64,000 bases of DNA from Methylacidiphilum infernorum V4 (GTDB taxonomy: Bacteria > Verrucomicrobiota > Verrucomicrobiia > Methylacidiphilales > Methylacidiphilaceae): the NCBI RefSeq assembly GCF_000019665.1, contig NC_010794.1, positions 1 to 64,000 on the forward strand, given 5' to 3'. The translations under genes were made by a program, and so were the position numbers. A model generated the notes under the pieces. That model was not told the DNA's origin and ran no database searches. It was given only the letters and a program-made list of their open reading frames with translations. Positions 44,963 to 52,690 of this stretch are shown here, in pieces. Within the stretch, counting starts at the first letter, position 1. Every line of letters begins with the position of its first letter.

Positions 44963-46642
44963 TTAGTTTTCTTTTTTTTCCGTCGCGGAAAGAAGAAGTC
45001 TTTGGGCAAGCCTGACCGATTCTTCGTTGATTCCTCCAAGCATTCTGGCTATTTCCCTTAAACGATCTTCGGCGACAATTTCTTTGAGCAACACCCGTGT
45101 TGAATTTTCCGCAAGTTCTTTTACAACCTTGAAATGAGCATCACCTCCGGCTGCCATAGAAGGGAGGTGGGTGATGCAGAGAACTTGGTGTCGTGTTGAC
45201 AGTTCCTTTAATAAAGAGCTGACTTTCCATGCTATTTCACCACCGATGTTGGCGTCTATTTCATCAAAGACCAGGATAGGAATAGGATCTGCAGCGGTAA
45301 GAACGGTTTTAAGGGCGAGCATAACCCGGGCTGCTTCACCGCTCGAAGCGATCTCTTTAAGAGGTTTCAAAGGCATTCCGGGATTGGGAGAAAAAAGAAA
45401 TTCAATATCATCTTGACCGGTTGGGCTGATTGTATCTTTTTTCTCGACTCGGATCGAAAAGTCGGACTGGGCAAAGCCCAAAGATTTTAAAACCACCTGG
45501 ATGGAGAGGGTCAGTTTTTCAGCTGTTTGTTTGCGCTTTGCGCTCAACAGGGAAGCTTCTTTGAGCAGCTCTTCTTTGAGTTGATTTTCTTTTAGGGAAA
45601 GACTAGCGATAAGATTTTCCTCTTCTTCGGCTTGCTCCAGTTCATGGATAAGCTGGTTTTTAAACTGGAGAATGCCATCAATATTTAAAGCAAATTTTCT
45701 TTTTAAATTTTCTAAGAAGTTTTTTCTCTGCTCGAGCTTTTCGAGCTCCTCGGGATTGATTTCGATCCGGGAAAAATAATCTTCAATTAACCTATCGAGC
45801 TCCAACAGGTCCCGGTTGGCTGACTGTTCCAAGGATACTGCTTGCGATCCTAAAGAAGGATCGAATTTCTCAACAGTACAGAGGAGCCTGTGCAAGGAAG
45901 ATAGAGAAGAAAGAATCGAAGGATTGTTTTGGGAAAGGACCGATCGGATTTCAGCAATACAATCATAAATTTTCCAGCTGCTTCGAGCCAAATTTAACTT
46001 CTTTTCAATCTCCTCGTCTTCTCCGGGAACGAGATTTGCGGCTTCAATTTCCAACAGCTTGCGGTTGAGATGCTGCTTTTTTTTAAGAAGTTCTTCCGCG
46101 GAAAAAGATTCTTTTTTTCTTAAAAGGCCTTGATAATTTTCATAAAGATTTTTTAACCGCAAGAGCTCTTCTTCTAAATGGCCATAACTGTCGAGGAGTT
46201 TTTGCTGGTTTTTTTTATCGAATAGCGATTGATGATCATGAGGGCCAAGGACATCAATGAGGTTTTCTCCAACCTCTTTTAGAAGCGAAAGAGGAATGAG
46301 GTTGCCGTTTATAAATTGACGGCTCGTTCCGGTAGGGCGGATCTCTCTTCTGAGTATAAAAAAGGGGCTGTCCAGTTCTTCTATTCCTTTTTCTTGGAAT
46401 AGGCTCACTACTCTTTTGCCGCATTCTCCAGATAGCTGGAACTCCCCCTCCACTATGCCCGTTTTATCTTTATTTTTCAGAAAGGAAGGGAGAGCTTTTT
46501 CTCCAGCCAAAAGCTTCAAGGAATCAATGACAATGGATTTTCCCGCCCCTGTTTCTCCGGTTAAAACATTTAGTCCAGGGACAAGTGACCATTCGAGCTC
46601 ATCAATAAGGGCAAGGTTTTCAATCCTTAGCTTGAGCAACAT
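44963..46642 (-). CDS. recN: DNA repair protein RecN
   Basis: RecN is an SMC-like ATPase recruited to double-strand breaks. The 559-residue protein starts with LRIENLALIDELEW, Walker A GETGAGKSIVIDSL, a GPHDHQSLFD segment, two coiled-coil stretches (about residues 160-215 and 290-375), the ABC signature SSGEAARVMLALK and Walker B ILVFDEIDANIGGE, closing with CITHLPSMAAGGDAHF. Length is normal. It lies downstream of prfB on the same strand, with 33 bases between. Confidence 0.95.
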   Translation of the reverse strand: MLLKLRIENLALIDELEWSLVPGLNVLTGETGAGKSIVIDSLKLLAGEKALPSFLKNKDKTGIVEGEFQLSGECGKRVVSLFQEKGIEELDSPFFILRREIRPTGTSRQFINGNLIPLSLLKEVGENLIDVLGPHDHQSLFDKKNQQKLLDSYGHLEEELLRLKNLYENYQGLLRKKESFSAEELLKKKQHLNRKLLEIEAANLVPGEDEEIEKKLNLARSSWKIYDCIAEIRSVLSQNNPSILSSLSSLHRLLCTVEKFDPSLGSQAVSLEQSANRDLLELDRLIEDYFSRIEINPEELEKLEQRKNFLENLKRKFALNIDGILQFKNQLIHELEQAEEEENLIASLSLKENQLKEELLKEASLLSAKRKQTAEKLTLSIQVVLKSLGFAQSDFSIRVEKKDTISPTGQDDIEFLFSPNPGMPLKPLKEIASSGEAARVMLALKTVLTAADPIPILVFDEIDANIGGEIAWKVSSLLKELSTRHQVLCITHLPSMAAGGDAHFKVVKELAENSTRVLLKEIVAEDRLREIARMLGGINEESVRLAQRLLLSATEKKEN

Positions 46643-46675
46643 GAGAATTTCATTTTAAAAAAAAAACCTCCGCGT

Positions 46676-47810
46676 TCAAGCTTCCTGTCGTTGCAGAGTT
46701 TCTTCTCCACTCTTTTTGCCGAGCAAATAAGCCCAAATGAAAGAATCCAGATCACCATCAAGAACCTCTTCGACCTGGGTTTTTGTTACTCCTGTTCTCA
46801 AGTCTTTAACCATCTTGTAAGGTTGGAGAACATAGGAACGAATTTGCCTACCCCAGCCTATTTCCCCTTTTTGACCATAGATTCTTTCCATTTCTGCTCT
46901 TTTTTTGTCTTTTTCCAGTTCGTAGAGCCGGGAACGTAGAATTTTCATTGCTGTGGCCTTATTTTGAATTTGACTCCGTTCGTTTTGGCAAACCACGACT
47001 ATACCCGTAGGCAGATGGGTAATACGCACCGCGGAGTCGGTGGTGTTGACTCCCTGGCCCCCATGTCCCCCGGAACGAAAGACATCGATGCGCAGATCGC
47101 TTTCTTTAATTTCAATTTCGATGCTTTCGTCAACTTCAGCAACGACGTCAACAGAAGCAAAAGAAGTTTGTCTTTTCCCTTGAGCGTTGAAAGGGGAAAT
47201 TCTTACCAAGCGATGGACACCACGCTCCGCTTTTAAATACCCATAGGCATAGCTTCCGGAGATAAGTAGGCTTGCCGATTTTATGCCTGCTTCTTCTCCG
47301 GGAAGAATATCTATAAGGCTTACTTTAAAGCCATGTCTTTCGGCATACCTTTGGTACATTCGTAAAAGCATGGCTGCCCAATCGCAGGCTTCGGTCCCTC
47401 CCGCTCCCGAATGAACAGATAGGATGGCGTTTTTCTGATCCATGGGATCAGAAAGAACGAGTTTGACTTCTATGCTGTCTAAAAGATCGGAATAAGCGTT
47501 GATTTCTTGCTCTAGTTCTTTCTCAAGAGAAGGATCTTCGCTTTCCTGTAAAAGATCATAGAGAGCCTCGATGTCTTTGAATCGATTGACAAGAGTTTTA
47601 TAATCAGAAAATTTGGCTTTGAGTTCTTTGGACCTCGAAAGGGCTTTTTCAGCTTTTTCAGGCGTTTGCCAAAAACTCGGACTGGCCATTTCTTTTTCTA
47701 GGGATCGAAGTTCTCCTTCTATCTGGTTGGGATCAAAGAAACCCCCGTAAGACAGCTACCCTTTGTTTAAGTTCAGAAAGCCTGTCGGAAACAAGTTTCA
47801 AATCGATCAT
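46676..47810 (-). CDS. prfB: Peptide chain release factor 2 with programmed +1 frameshift
   Basis: RF2 terminates at UGA and UAA. The gene begins with ATG at 47810 and 25 codons (MIDLKLVSDRLSELKQRVAV then LRGFL), reaches an in-frame TGA at 47735-47733, and continues in the +1 frame (DPNQIEGELRSLEKEM...) to 46676, giving about 377 residues. The slip site CGG GGG TTT CTT TGA matches the autoregulatory RF2 signal, with a G-rich Shine-Dalgarno-like element just upstream of CTT-TGA. Later blocks include SGAGGTEACDWA with the peptidyl-hydrolysis GGQ motif in FRSGGHGGQGVNTTDSA. The anticodon-like tripeptide SPF is present in VRISPFNAQG. Confidence 0.95.
47731..47746 (-). promoter_or_regulatory. RF2 programmed +1 ribosomal frameshift site
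   Basis: On the minus strand the sequence reads CGGGGGTTTCTTTGATCC. The CTT codon precedes the in-frame TGA; slippage by one base gives GAT and opens the main RF2 frame. Low RF2 slows termination at the TGA and favours the shift, making the gene autoregulated, as known in many bacteria. The TGA falls at codon 26, as in Escherichia coli. Confidence 0.93.
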
Positions 47811-47889
47811 AGAGTAAAGCTATCTTAGGTGTTGCCAAAAAACAACTGCTTGTGATCCTTTGCCTTAAAAACCCTGGCCTATTGTTCAG

Positions 47890-48495
47890 TTATGTCGAAG
47901 GATGAGGATGTCTTTTTTCCCTTTCAAGTCTTTGAATGGCCTTGTGTATGCGATTTAAAGTTAAATCGACATTATCGAGATTTTTTTCTACTTCGTAGAG
48001 ATTCCCCGACTTGTCGTAAATGAGTATCTGGGTTGAGTTTTTAGCCACTCCGAAATCTCGGGTGAGTGTGCCGTTATAGTCAATGACAGGAAAAGGCCTG
48101 GAGTGTTCATCAAAATGCTTTTTTATATGGGAAAGAGCCATGGCTTTAAAAAAGCCCGCATGCGAAATATCTTCAACTAAAATAAGAGCTACCTCGCTGG
48201 GAAGCTTGGTTTTAGGATCTTCCCCGAGAAGCTTTGCCCATTTTTCCTGTTTTCTGCCTTGGCTCATGTTGGGTACGGAAACAATGAAAACAGAAATTTT
48301 CCCGATGAACATCTCCCGGGGATGTTTTATCCCCAAGGGATCGATTAAAAAAGGAAAGGGAAGATGGTGGGCGTATCCCTCGTAAGGGATCCAGCCATGA
48401 GAAGAGGGTTTATCCGCGGCCATCAGGGCAGAAGAAGGAAAGATTGAAAAGAGCAAAAAAAGGGTGAGTGTTGGGCAACAACAACTTTTATTCAT
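47890..48495 (-). CDS. Secreted thioredoxin-fold protein lacking CxxC
   Basis: A 201-residue protein with a clear signal peptide (CCCPTLTLFLLFSIFPSSALMAA). The mature part looks like a peroxiredoxin/thioredoxin-type fold: KISVFIVSVPNMSQGRKQEKWA, FPVIDYNGTLTRDFGVAKNSTQILIYDKSGNLYEV, the last being the usual beta-strand pair after the cis-Pro region. No redox-active CxxC is present; the only cysteines are in the signal peptide. A non-catalytic chaperone or binding role is possible but unknown. It is divergent from moaC. Confidence 0.65.
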   Translation of the reverse strand: MNKSCCCPTLTLFLLFSIFPSSALMAADKPSSHGWIPYEGYAHHLPFPFLIDPLGIKHPREMFIGKISVFIVSVPNMSQGRKQEKWAKLLGEDPKTKLPSEVALILVEDISHAGFFKAMALSHIKKHFDEHSRPFPVIDYNGTLTRDFGVAKNSTQILIYDKSGNLYEVEKNLDNVDLTLNRIHKAIQRLEREKRHPHPST

Positions 48496-48690
48496 GAGAA
48501 GAAGAGGGCTTTTTAGGCGCCCGGTTTTGTTGACTTTTAAGAGCTAACGGCAACTGTAAGCTATTCGACAAAGCAAGGAACCACATGGAAGGGGGCAGAC
48601 GTTTCTCTTTTTTAAAGAAAACATTTTTGGTTGTTTTGTTGTGAAATTACCTTAGTCTAATAAGTTTTAGAAAAAAGTCATCGCCTTTTT

Positions 48691-49164
48691 ATGGAAGAAG
48701 AAGCTTCAAAAAATGCAAAAACTTTTTTTTCCCATCTTTCCGCTTCGGGTGAAGCGAGGATGGTCAGGGTGTCGGAAAAGCATGAACAAAAAAGAACTGC
48801 CGTTGCCGAAGGCTTTATCACTCTTTCCGGGAAAACTCTTGAGCTATTGAAAGCTCGTGCCATTCCTAAAGGAGATGTTTTAACCCTTGCCAAGGTTGCT
48901 TCTATTATGGCTGCAAAGAAAACGGCGGAATTGATCCCATTGGCTCATCCTATCGGGCTGAGCTTTGCTGACACTACTTTTGAGATTGAAGAGAAAGGGA
49001 TAAGAGTGGTGTCAACGGCGGAGTCGGTTGCCAAGACAGGCGTGGAGATGGAAGCTCTTGTGATGGTTGCTATTGCGGTTTTGACCCTTTATGACATGTG
49101 TAAAGCCGTAGATCAATCCATGGTTATTGGTCCAATCAAGCTCCTCGAAAAGAAGAAAGCATGA
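48691..49164 (+). CDS. moaC: Cyclic pyranopterin monophosphate synthase MoaC
   Basis: MoaC completes conversion of GTP to cyclic pyranopterin monophosphate in molybdenum cofactor synthesis. The 157 residues include KGDVLTLAKVASIMAAKKTA, LIPLAHPIGLSFADTTF, the KTGVEMEALVMVAIAVLTLY block and DMCKAVDQSM with the catalytic lysine. Length is normal. Its stop overlaps the next gene, another cofactor gene. moaA and moeA are not in the window. Confidence 0.95.
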   Translation: MEEEASKNAKTFFSHLSASGEARMVRVSEKHEQKRTAVAEGFITLSGKTLELLKARAIPKGDVLTLAKVASIMAAKKTAELIPLAHPIGLSFADTTFEIEEKGIRVVSTAESVAKTGVEMEALVMVAIAVLTLYDMCKAVDQSMVIGPIKLLEKKKA

Positions 49165-49664
49165 AAATCGGTCGTGTGACGCTCAGTGACAGGGCAGCGG
49201 CAGGGATATATAAGGATGAAAGCGGTCCAGAAATAGAGAGGGTGATCAGCAATCTCTTTGAAGAGCCGGTGGAGTTTGTGTCGGTATTGATCCCCGATGA
49301 TAAAGAGCTGCTCATATCCCAGTTTATTCGGCTTGTGGACGAGCTGGACTGTCCTCTTGTTTTGACTACGGGGGGTACAGGTCCAAGTGCAAGGGATATT
49401 ACTCCTGAAGCGACCAAGGTTGTCCTGGATAAGGAGCTGCCCGGCTTTGGAGAAATCATGAGAATGGAGTCTTACAGGAAGGTAAAAACGGCCATTTTGT
49501 CCCGTGCGATAGCGGGCATACGCAAGCGATCGTTGATCGTCAACTTGCCGGGGAAACCTTCGGCAATTTCTGAATGCTTATCGTTATTGGGAGAAGCCAT
49601 TGTCGAATGTTTAGATCATATTCGTGGCTATAGACCTACTTTATCCAACAAGCTGCATCCCTGA
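49161..49664 (+). CDS. Molybdopterin adenylyltransferase MogA/MoaB-like
   Basis: A 167-residue protein of the MoaB/Mog fold that adenylates molybdopterin before metal insertion. Motifs: RVTLSDRAAAGIYKDESGP, the TTGGTGPSARDITPEAT nucleotide loop, GFGEIMR and NLPGKPSAISECL. It overlaps the moaC stop by 4 bases (ATGA), implying translational coupling. MogA and MoaB cannot be separated reliably from sequence; MogA is slightly favoured by the size and the closing segment. Confidence 0.9.
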   Translation: MKIGRVTLSDRAAAGIYKDESGPEIERVISNLFEEPVEFVSVLIPDDKELLISQFIRLVDELDCPLVLTTGGTGPSARDITPEATKVVLDKELPGFGEIMRMESYRKVKTAILSRAIAGIRKRSLIVNLPGKPSAISECLSLLGEAIVECLDHIRGYRPTLSNKLHP

Positions 49665-50195
49665 AGCCGGCCTGAAAAAATTTAAATCCACTTTGAGCTT
49701 ACGTCGGTGATGAAGAAAGGTTGACATTTTTAAAAATTCTATAAACATAACGAGAAGAGCTGTTGAACTGTTGAAGGATGCATTGCAATTTTTTGAGCAG
49801 CGCTGGAAAAATGGCCCAAATGAACCATTAAAACCGATAGATGTAGAGATGGGGAAAAAAATCGAACCGAACTGGTTCCAACTTCGTTGCTTTGAGTTGA
49901 TGGCGAGGGTTTGAACAGTTGATTAATGAGTTGATCTTTTTTATACTTTACCTCGAGTTGGCCGTCTTGAAGAGCCCTACGGCCAGTTCCGCCGGAAGGC
50001 AGGCCTGTGGAGAGGAAGGCTCTGGCCTGGTGCGAACGGGCCGGCCGCATCCAGCCTCGATGAGTAAGTCTGTCAGCTTTGCCCCTGTTTGAGCAGCAAT
50101 GAATAAGTCTGACGGAACGGAAATTGCGTGGCAACCCCACAGTCAGGGTTGGTTTTTAAAGAAATTTTTAGATGTATAAATAAAGGCAATTTACG
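49665..50195. other. Decayed intergenic region with repeat copy B and a LysR-like fragment
   Basis: About 530 bases without an intact gene. On the minus strand near 49739-49825 a short frame reads HLGHFSSAAQKIAMHPSTV, reminiscent of the first helix-turn-helix of LysR-type regulators, then stops; it may be a truncated gene end. About 49960-50120 is the second diverged copy of the repeat seen at 26.44-26.59 kb. Within it, ATGAGTAAGTCTG (50059-50071) and ATGAATAAGTCTG (50099-50111) form an imperfect tandem pair. The rest shows nothing I can assign. Confidence 0.45.
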
Positions 50196-50527
50196 CTCTA
50201 GGTCTCCTTCCGCAAGGGAGGGGATACGGGGCGTCGCCCGCAAGGGTGGGGTAGACGGAGAGCCGGTTCTGCCTTGGATGATCGCATGGAACATCAGCTA
50301 GACAAAGGCAGCCGTTCCGTCTATATTGCGGGGAGGGCTCACCCCTATAGGGGTGGTAGGATCGGAGCGAGCCCAAGCTTGCGCCTGTGGTGAAGGCGCT
50401 TGTGCGGGGCACCCTCGGAAGAGGGTGTTCGCCGTTCCCCGCAGATGCAGGAAACCCTTGCGGTTCCTCCGGGTGGGAGTAATCCCTACCGGAAGCTCCG
50501 TCCGTGGGGAGGGGAGCTAAACTCTAG
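50196..50527 (+). ncRNA. Structured GC-rich RNA, HEARO/omega-RNA-like
   Basis: A roughly 330-base GC-rich stretch folds into many hairpins on the + strand: 50206-50221 (loop GCAA), 50235-50248 (GCAA), 50252-50323 (8-bp base stem plus 7-bp inner stem), 50340-50355 (CACCCC/GGGGTG), 50381-50399 (GCGCCT/AGGCGC), 50403-50443 (7-bp stem enclosing a second 7-bp stem with loop GGAA), 50469-50492 (loop GTAA) and 50494-50518 (AGCTCC/GGAGCT). Four GNRA tetraloops fix the strand. CTCTAG occurs at both edges. It directly precedes a transposon remnant; HEARO RNAs, the guide RNAs of IscB, look like this, but I could not compare with a model. No IscB gene is present. Confidence 0.6.
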
Positions 50528-51075
50528 TATTGCAAATAGTGCGTAATGGTGTATTATGTAGGGCATGGAAAGCACTATGAGCACGGGCCGGGCGGCCAAG
50601 CTGCTGGGGGTCTTGGTCAAGACCATGCAGCGATGGGAGCGTGAAGGCCGACTAATTCCTGCGGTGCGGACCGACAGCAACCGAAGGCTTTACACCGAAT
50701 CACAGCTTCGTGATTTTCTCGGCCTGCGCCATGCGGTGTCCGAGCCGACGCGGCTCATCATCGCCGATCGCTGGTATCCGAGCAGTCGCCTGTGTTCGGT
50801 TTGCGGGTGGAAGAACGAGGCGCTGACGCTCAAGGATCGGAGCTGGACGTGTCCCGAGTGCGGCACGCACCACGACCGCGACTTCAACGCGGCGCTCAAC
50901 CTCAAACGGCTGGCAACCGCAACTGCCCTACCCGTGGCGAGTCCGTCTGGTAACAGCGGCACTGCGGCAGAGATGGTCTCTGCCGTAGTCGGGAAAGTTA
51001 CGCCTGTCAGAGACGATTCCGTTGAGGAATCGGGGCAGGAAGAGAACAGTGCGCACCTTTGCGCATGTTTTTGAT
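50528..51075 (+). mobile_element. Internally deleted IS607-family element
   Basis: A GC-rich block, clearly richer than its neighbours, contains a single open frame combining both IS607 genes. Near its edges are imperfect inverted repeats: GCAAATAGTGCG at 50532-50543 and, reversed, GCAAAGGTGCGC at 51051-51062; the match is GCAAA plus GTGCG. The exact ends are approximate. The full element should be about 2 kb; the middle of both genes is missing. It may be mobilised by intact relatives elsewhere in the genome. Confidence 0.6.
50565..51074 (+). CDS. Chimeric IS607 TnpA N-terminus / TnpB C-terminus
   Basis: A 169-residue fusion. Residues 1-60 or so ([35 protein letters not shown]) are the MerR-like HTH start of the IS607 serine recombinase TnpA. 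From about residue 66 the sequence switches to the end of Tnp[37 protein letters not shown], giving the four-cysteine zinc ribbon and the last RuvC Asp. The recombinase core with its catalytic Ser and most of the TnpB RuvC domain are missing, so neither enzyme can work. The frame is kept open across the junction. It may be a decayed remnant or a DNA-binding regulator. Confidence 0.85.
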   Translation: MESTMSTGRAAKLLGVLVKTMQRWEREGRLIPAVRTDSNRRLYTESQLRDFLGLRHAVSEPTRLIIADRWYPSSRLCSVCGWKNEALTLKDRSWTCPECGTHHDRDFNAALNLKRLATATALPVASPSGNSGTAAEMVSAVVGKVTPVRDDSVEESGQEENSAHLCACF

Positions 51076-51110
51076 AGCAGGTTAACAGCCATTTCTAGAA
51101 AAAATTACTT

Positions 51111-51557
51111 ATGAACGAAGGAAATAAAAAGACAGCACCAACGGTTTTTGAAATTGAAGAAGGAAACCAACTTCTAGCACGATTCGATCTTTACGAATTT
51201 CTTCCTTGTATAACCCTGGATGCGGAAACCGGGGAAGTGCTTATGCTTGGTTACATGAACCGGGAAGCCTTGGAAAAAACCATACAGAGCGGCCTTGCAA
51301 CCTATTACAGCCGATCGAGAAAAAAAATTTGGGTCAAGGGTGAAGAATCCGGTTTTTTCCAGCACGTTCAAGATATTTTCATTGACGATGACCAAGATAC
51401 CTTGCTTTTAAAAGTAAGAGTCGATGGAGGTGCTTCTTGCCATGTGGGTTACAGGAGTTGTTTTTATAGAAGGTTAAAAAAAGGGAGCAGCAAGGAACTG
51501 GAGTTTACTGAAACTCACAAGGTCTTTGATCCTAAAGTCGTTTACAAGCATGGCTGA
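51111..51557 (+). CDS. hisI: Phosphoribosyl-AMP cyclohydrolase
   Basis: HisI opens the adenine ring of phosphoribosyl-AMP in the third step of histidine synthesis. The 148-residue protein has DAETGEVLMLGYMNREALEK, TYYSRSRKKIWVKGEESG and the metal region DDDQDTLLLKV then CHVGYRSCFYRR. The usual DCD reads DDD here, so one of the three zinc cysteines is replaced by Asp; the other two, in CHVGYRSC, are kept. The gene starts 36 bases after the IS607 remnant, whose insertion could affect its expression. No other his gene is in the window. Confidence 0.93.
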   Translation: MNEGNKKTAPTVFEIEEGNQLLARFDLYEFLPCITLDAETGEVLMLGYMNREALEKTIQSGLATYYSRSRKKIWVKGEESGFFQHVQDIFIDDDQDTLLLKVRVDGGASCHVGYRSCFYRRLKKGSSKELEFTETHKVFDPKVVYKHG

Positions 51558-51574
51558 GGCTCTCGTTTTTCTTT

Positions 51575-52657
51575 CTACTGTTCCCAATCGACCCATCTCA
51601 CCATTTCTTCAAGCCTGTTTCTCCCGTCATGATGCCAGAATGCGGTGGGCTGTTGCATGAGCCCTACAGGACAAAATCTCGTTGCCCCCGCTTCTATGAA
51701 GATCGAAACAATGTTTTCGGGTGTTTTGTTGAAAACCCCGATCGTGCTGAGCATGCCTTTTATGGGATGGAGCCAATCTTTGAGTTTTGTTATTTCAACA
51801 AGATCGACATAGATCGTGCGATAGCCGCATGTGGGTTCGAAACGAGGGGTTTTCCTTAAAATGACCGTCCAGGGGTTTGGCTCAAGCAGACTGTTTCCCC
51901 ATAACGGCCATCCCAACGCTTTGGCGCAATCCCTACGATTTTTGATTTCCGCCAAGGCTTCGATGTCCAGGGATGCGGGATGCCGGTCCCGATTTTCTCT
52001 CAAACTGTCAGAGAGAACCTGGCAAAAAGACTCTATTTTTTCCCTTGCAGAGTTTCCTTCAACAACGATTGTTTGAGGGGAAAGGCACCCCAACTGGCTA
52101 TAGAGACTAATGTCATGGGCTGCTAGGGCGATTTTCTCTTTGTCGATCTCTTCGATTGCCCCTAGCCAAATTAGGCTTACTTTATGCCCATGACCGATAA
52201 ATCTCTTGGTAGTCGGAGTAAGGCTTTTGAAATGTTCTATGGTCTTTTGTTGTCCAAAAACAACAATGCAATCGGACTGGTCAAAAGCTTGTCGATTAAA
52301 CTCCTCGTAGAGTGCAACCTTGTCTCGGAGTTTTTGAGGAAGAGAAGAGATGAATTGGAGCATCGGTTTTTTGATGGGCTTTGGGCATTGTATCGCGTTG
52401 AAAGAACCAAGCAGTAGGCCGAGCATAAGGCTTTGAAACCCTGCTATGGGAGTGTTGGCGGCGAGCACATGATAGATTTGATAGGGAGCAATGGCTTTTG
52501 TCCGACCTTGACCATAAGGGAAAAAACCATCCAAAGCCGTTATGCTTTTTAGTTCAAGCTCTAAAAGGGTAGCAAGATCCTTTTTGCTTTTGAATCCCAT
52601 TTCAGGGAAAAGTCTGCAAACGCCGTCAAGCAGTTCAATTCTTTCAAGCGTATCCAT
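51575..52657 (-). CDS. luxC: LuxC-like acyl-CoA/acyl-protein reductase
   Basis: LuxC reduces activated fatty acyl groups to aldehydes with NADPH, as in the bioluminescence fatty acid reductase complex. The 360-residue protein shows IYHVLAANTPIAGFQSL, FIGHGHKVSLIWLG, and DISLYSQLGCLSPQTI, where the Cys is the expected acyl-thioester nucleophile. The aldehyde-dehydrogenase-like fold and length (family usually 400-480) are slightly short at the N-terminus. It lies 33 bases downstream of luxE on the same strand. No luxAB luciferase gene is nearby. Confidence 0.88.
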   Translation of the reverse strand: MDTLERIELLDGVCRLFPEMGFKSKKDLATLLELELKSITALDGFFPYGQGRTKAIAPYQIYHVLAANTPIAGFQSLMLGLLLGSFNAIQCPKPIKKPMLQFISSLPQKLRDKVALYEEFNRQAFDQSDCIVVFGQQKTIEHFKSLTPTTKRFIGHGHKVSLIWLGAIEEIDKEKIALAAHDISLYSQLGCLSPQTIVVEGNSAREKIESFCQVLSDSLRENRDRHPASLDIEALAEIKNRRDCAKALGWPLWGNSLLEPNPWTVILRKTPRFEPTCGYRTIYVDLVEITKLKDWLHPIKGMLSTIGVFNKTPENIVSIFIEAGATRFCPVGLMQQPTAFWHHDGRNRLEEMVRWVDWEQ

Positions 52658-52690
52658 GGATTGCCTTATCCTTCGAGAAGTTTAAGGGCT

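Noticed and set aside
49739-50140. A 133-codon minus-strand frame covering the decayed region
   Set aside because: Only a short LysR-like piece at one end looks protein-like; the rest is repeat copy B and low-complexity translation, so it is not called as a gene.
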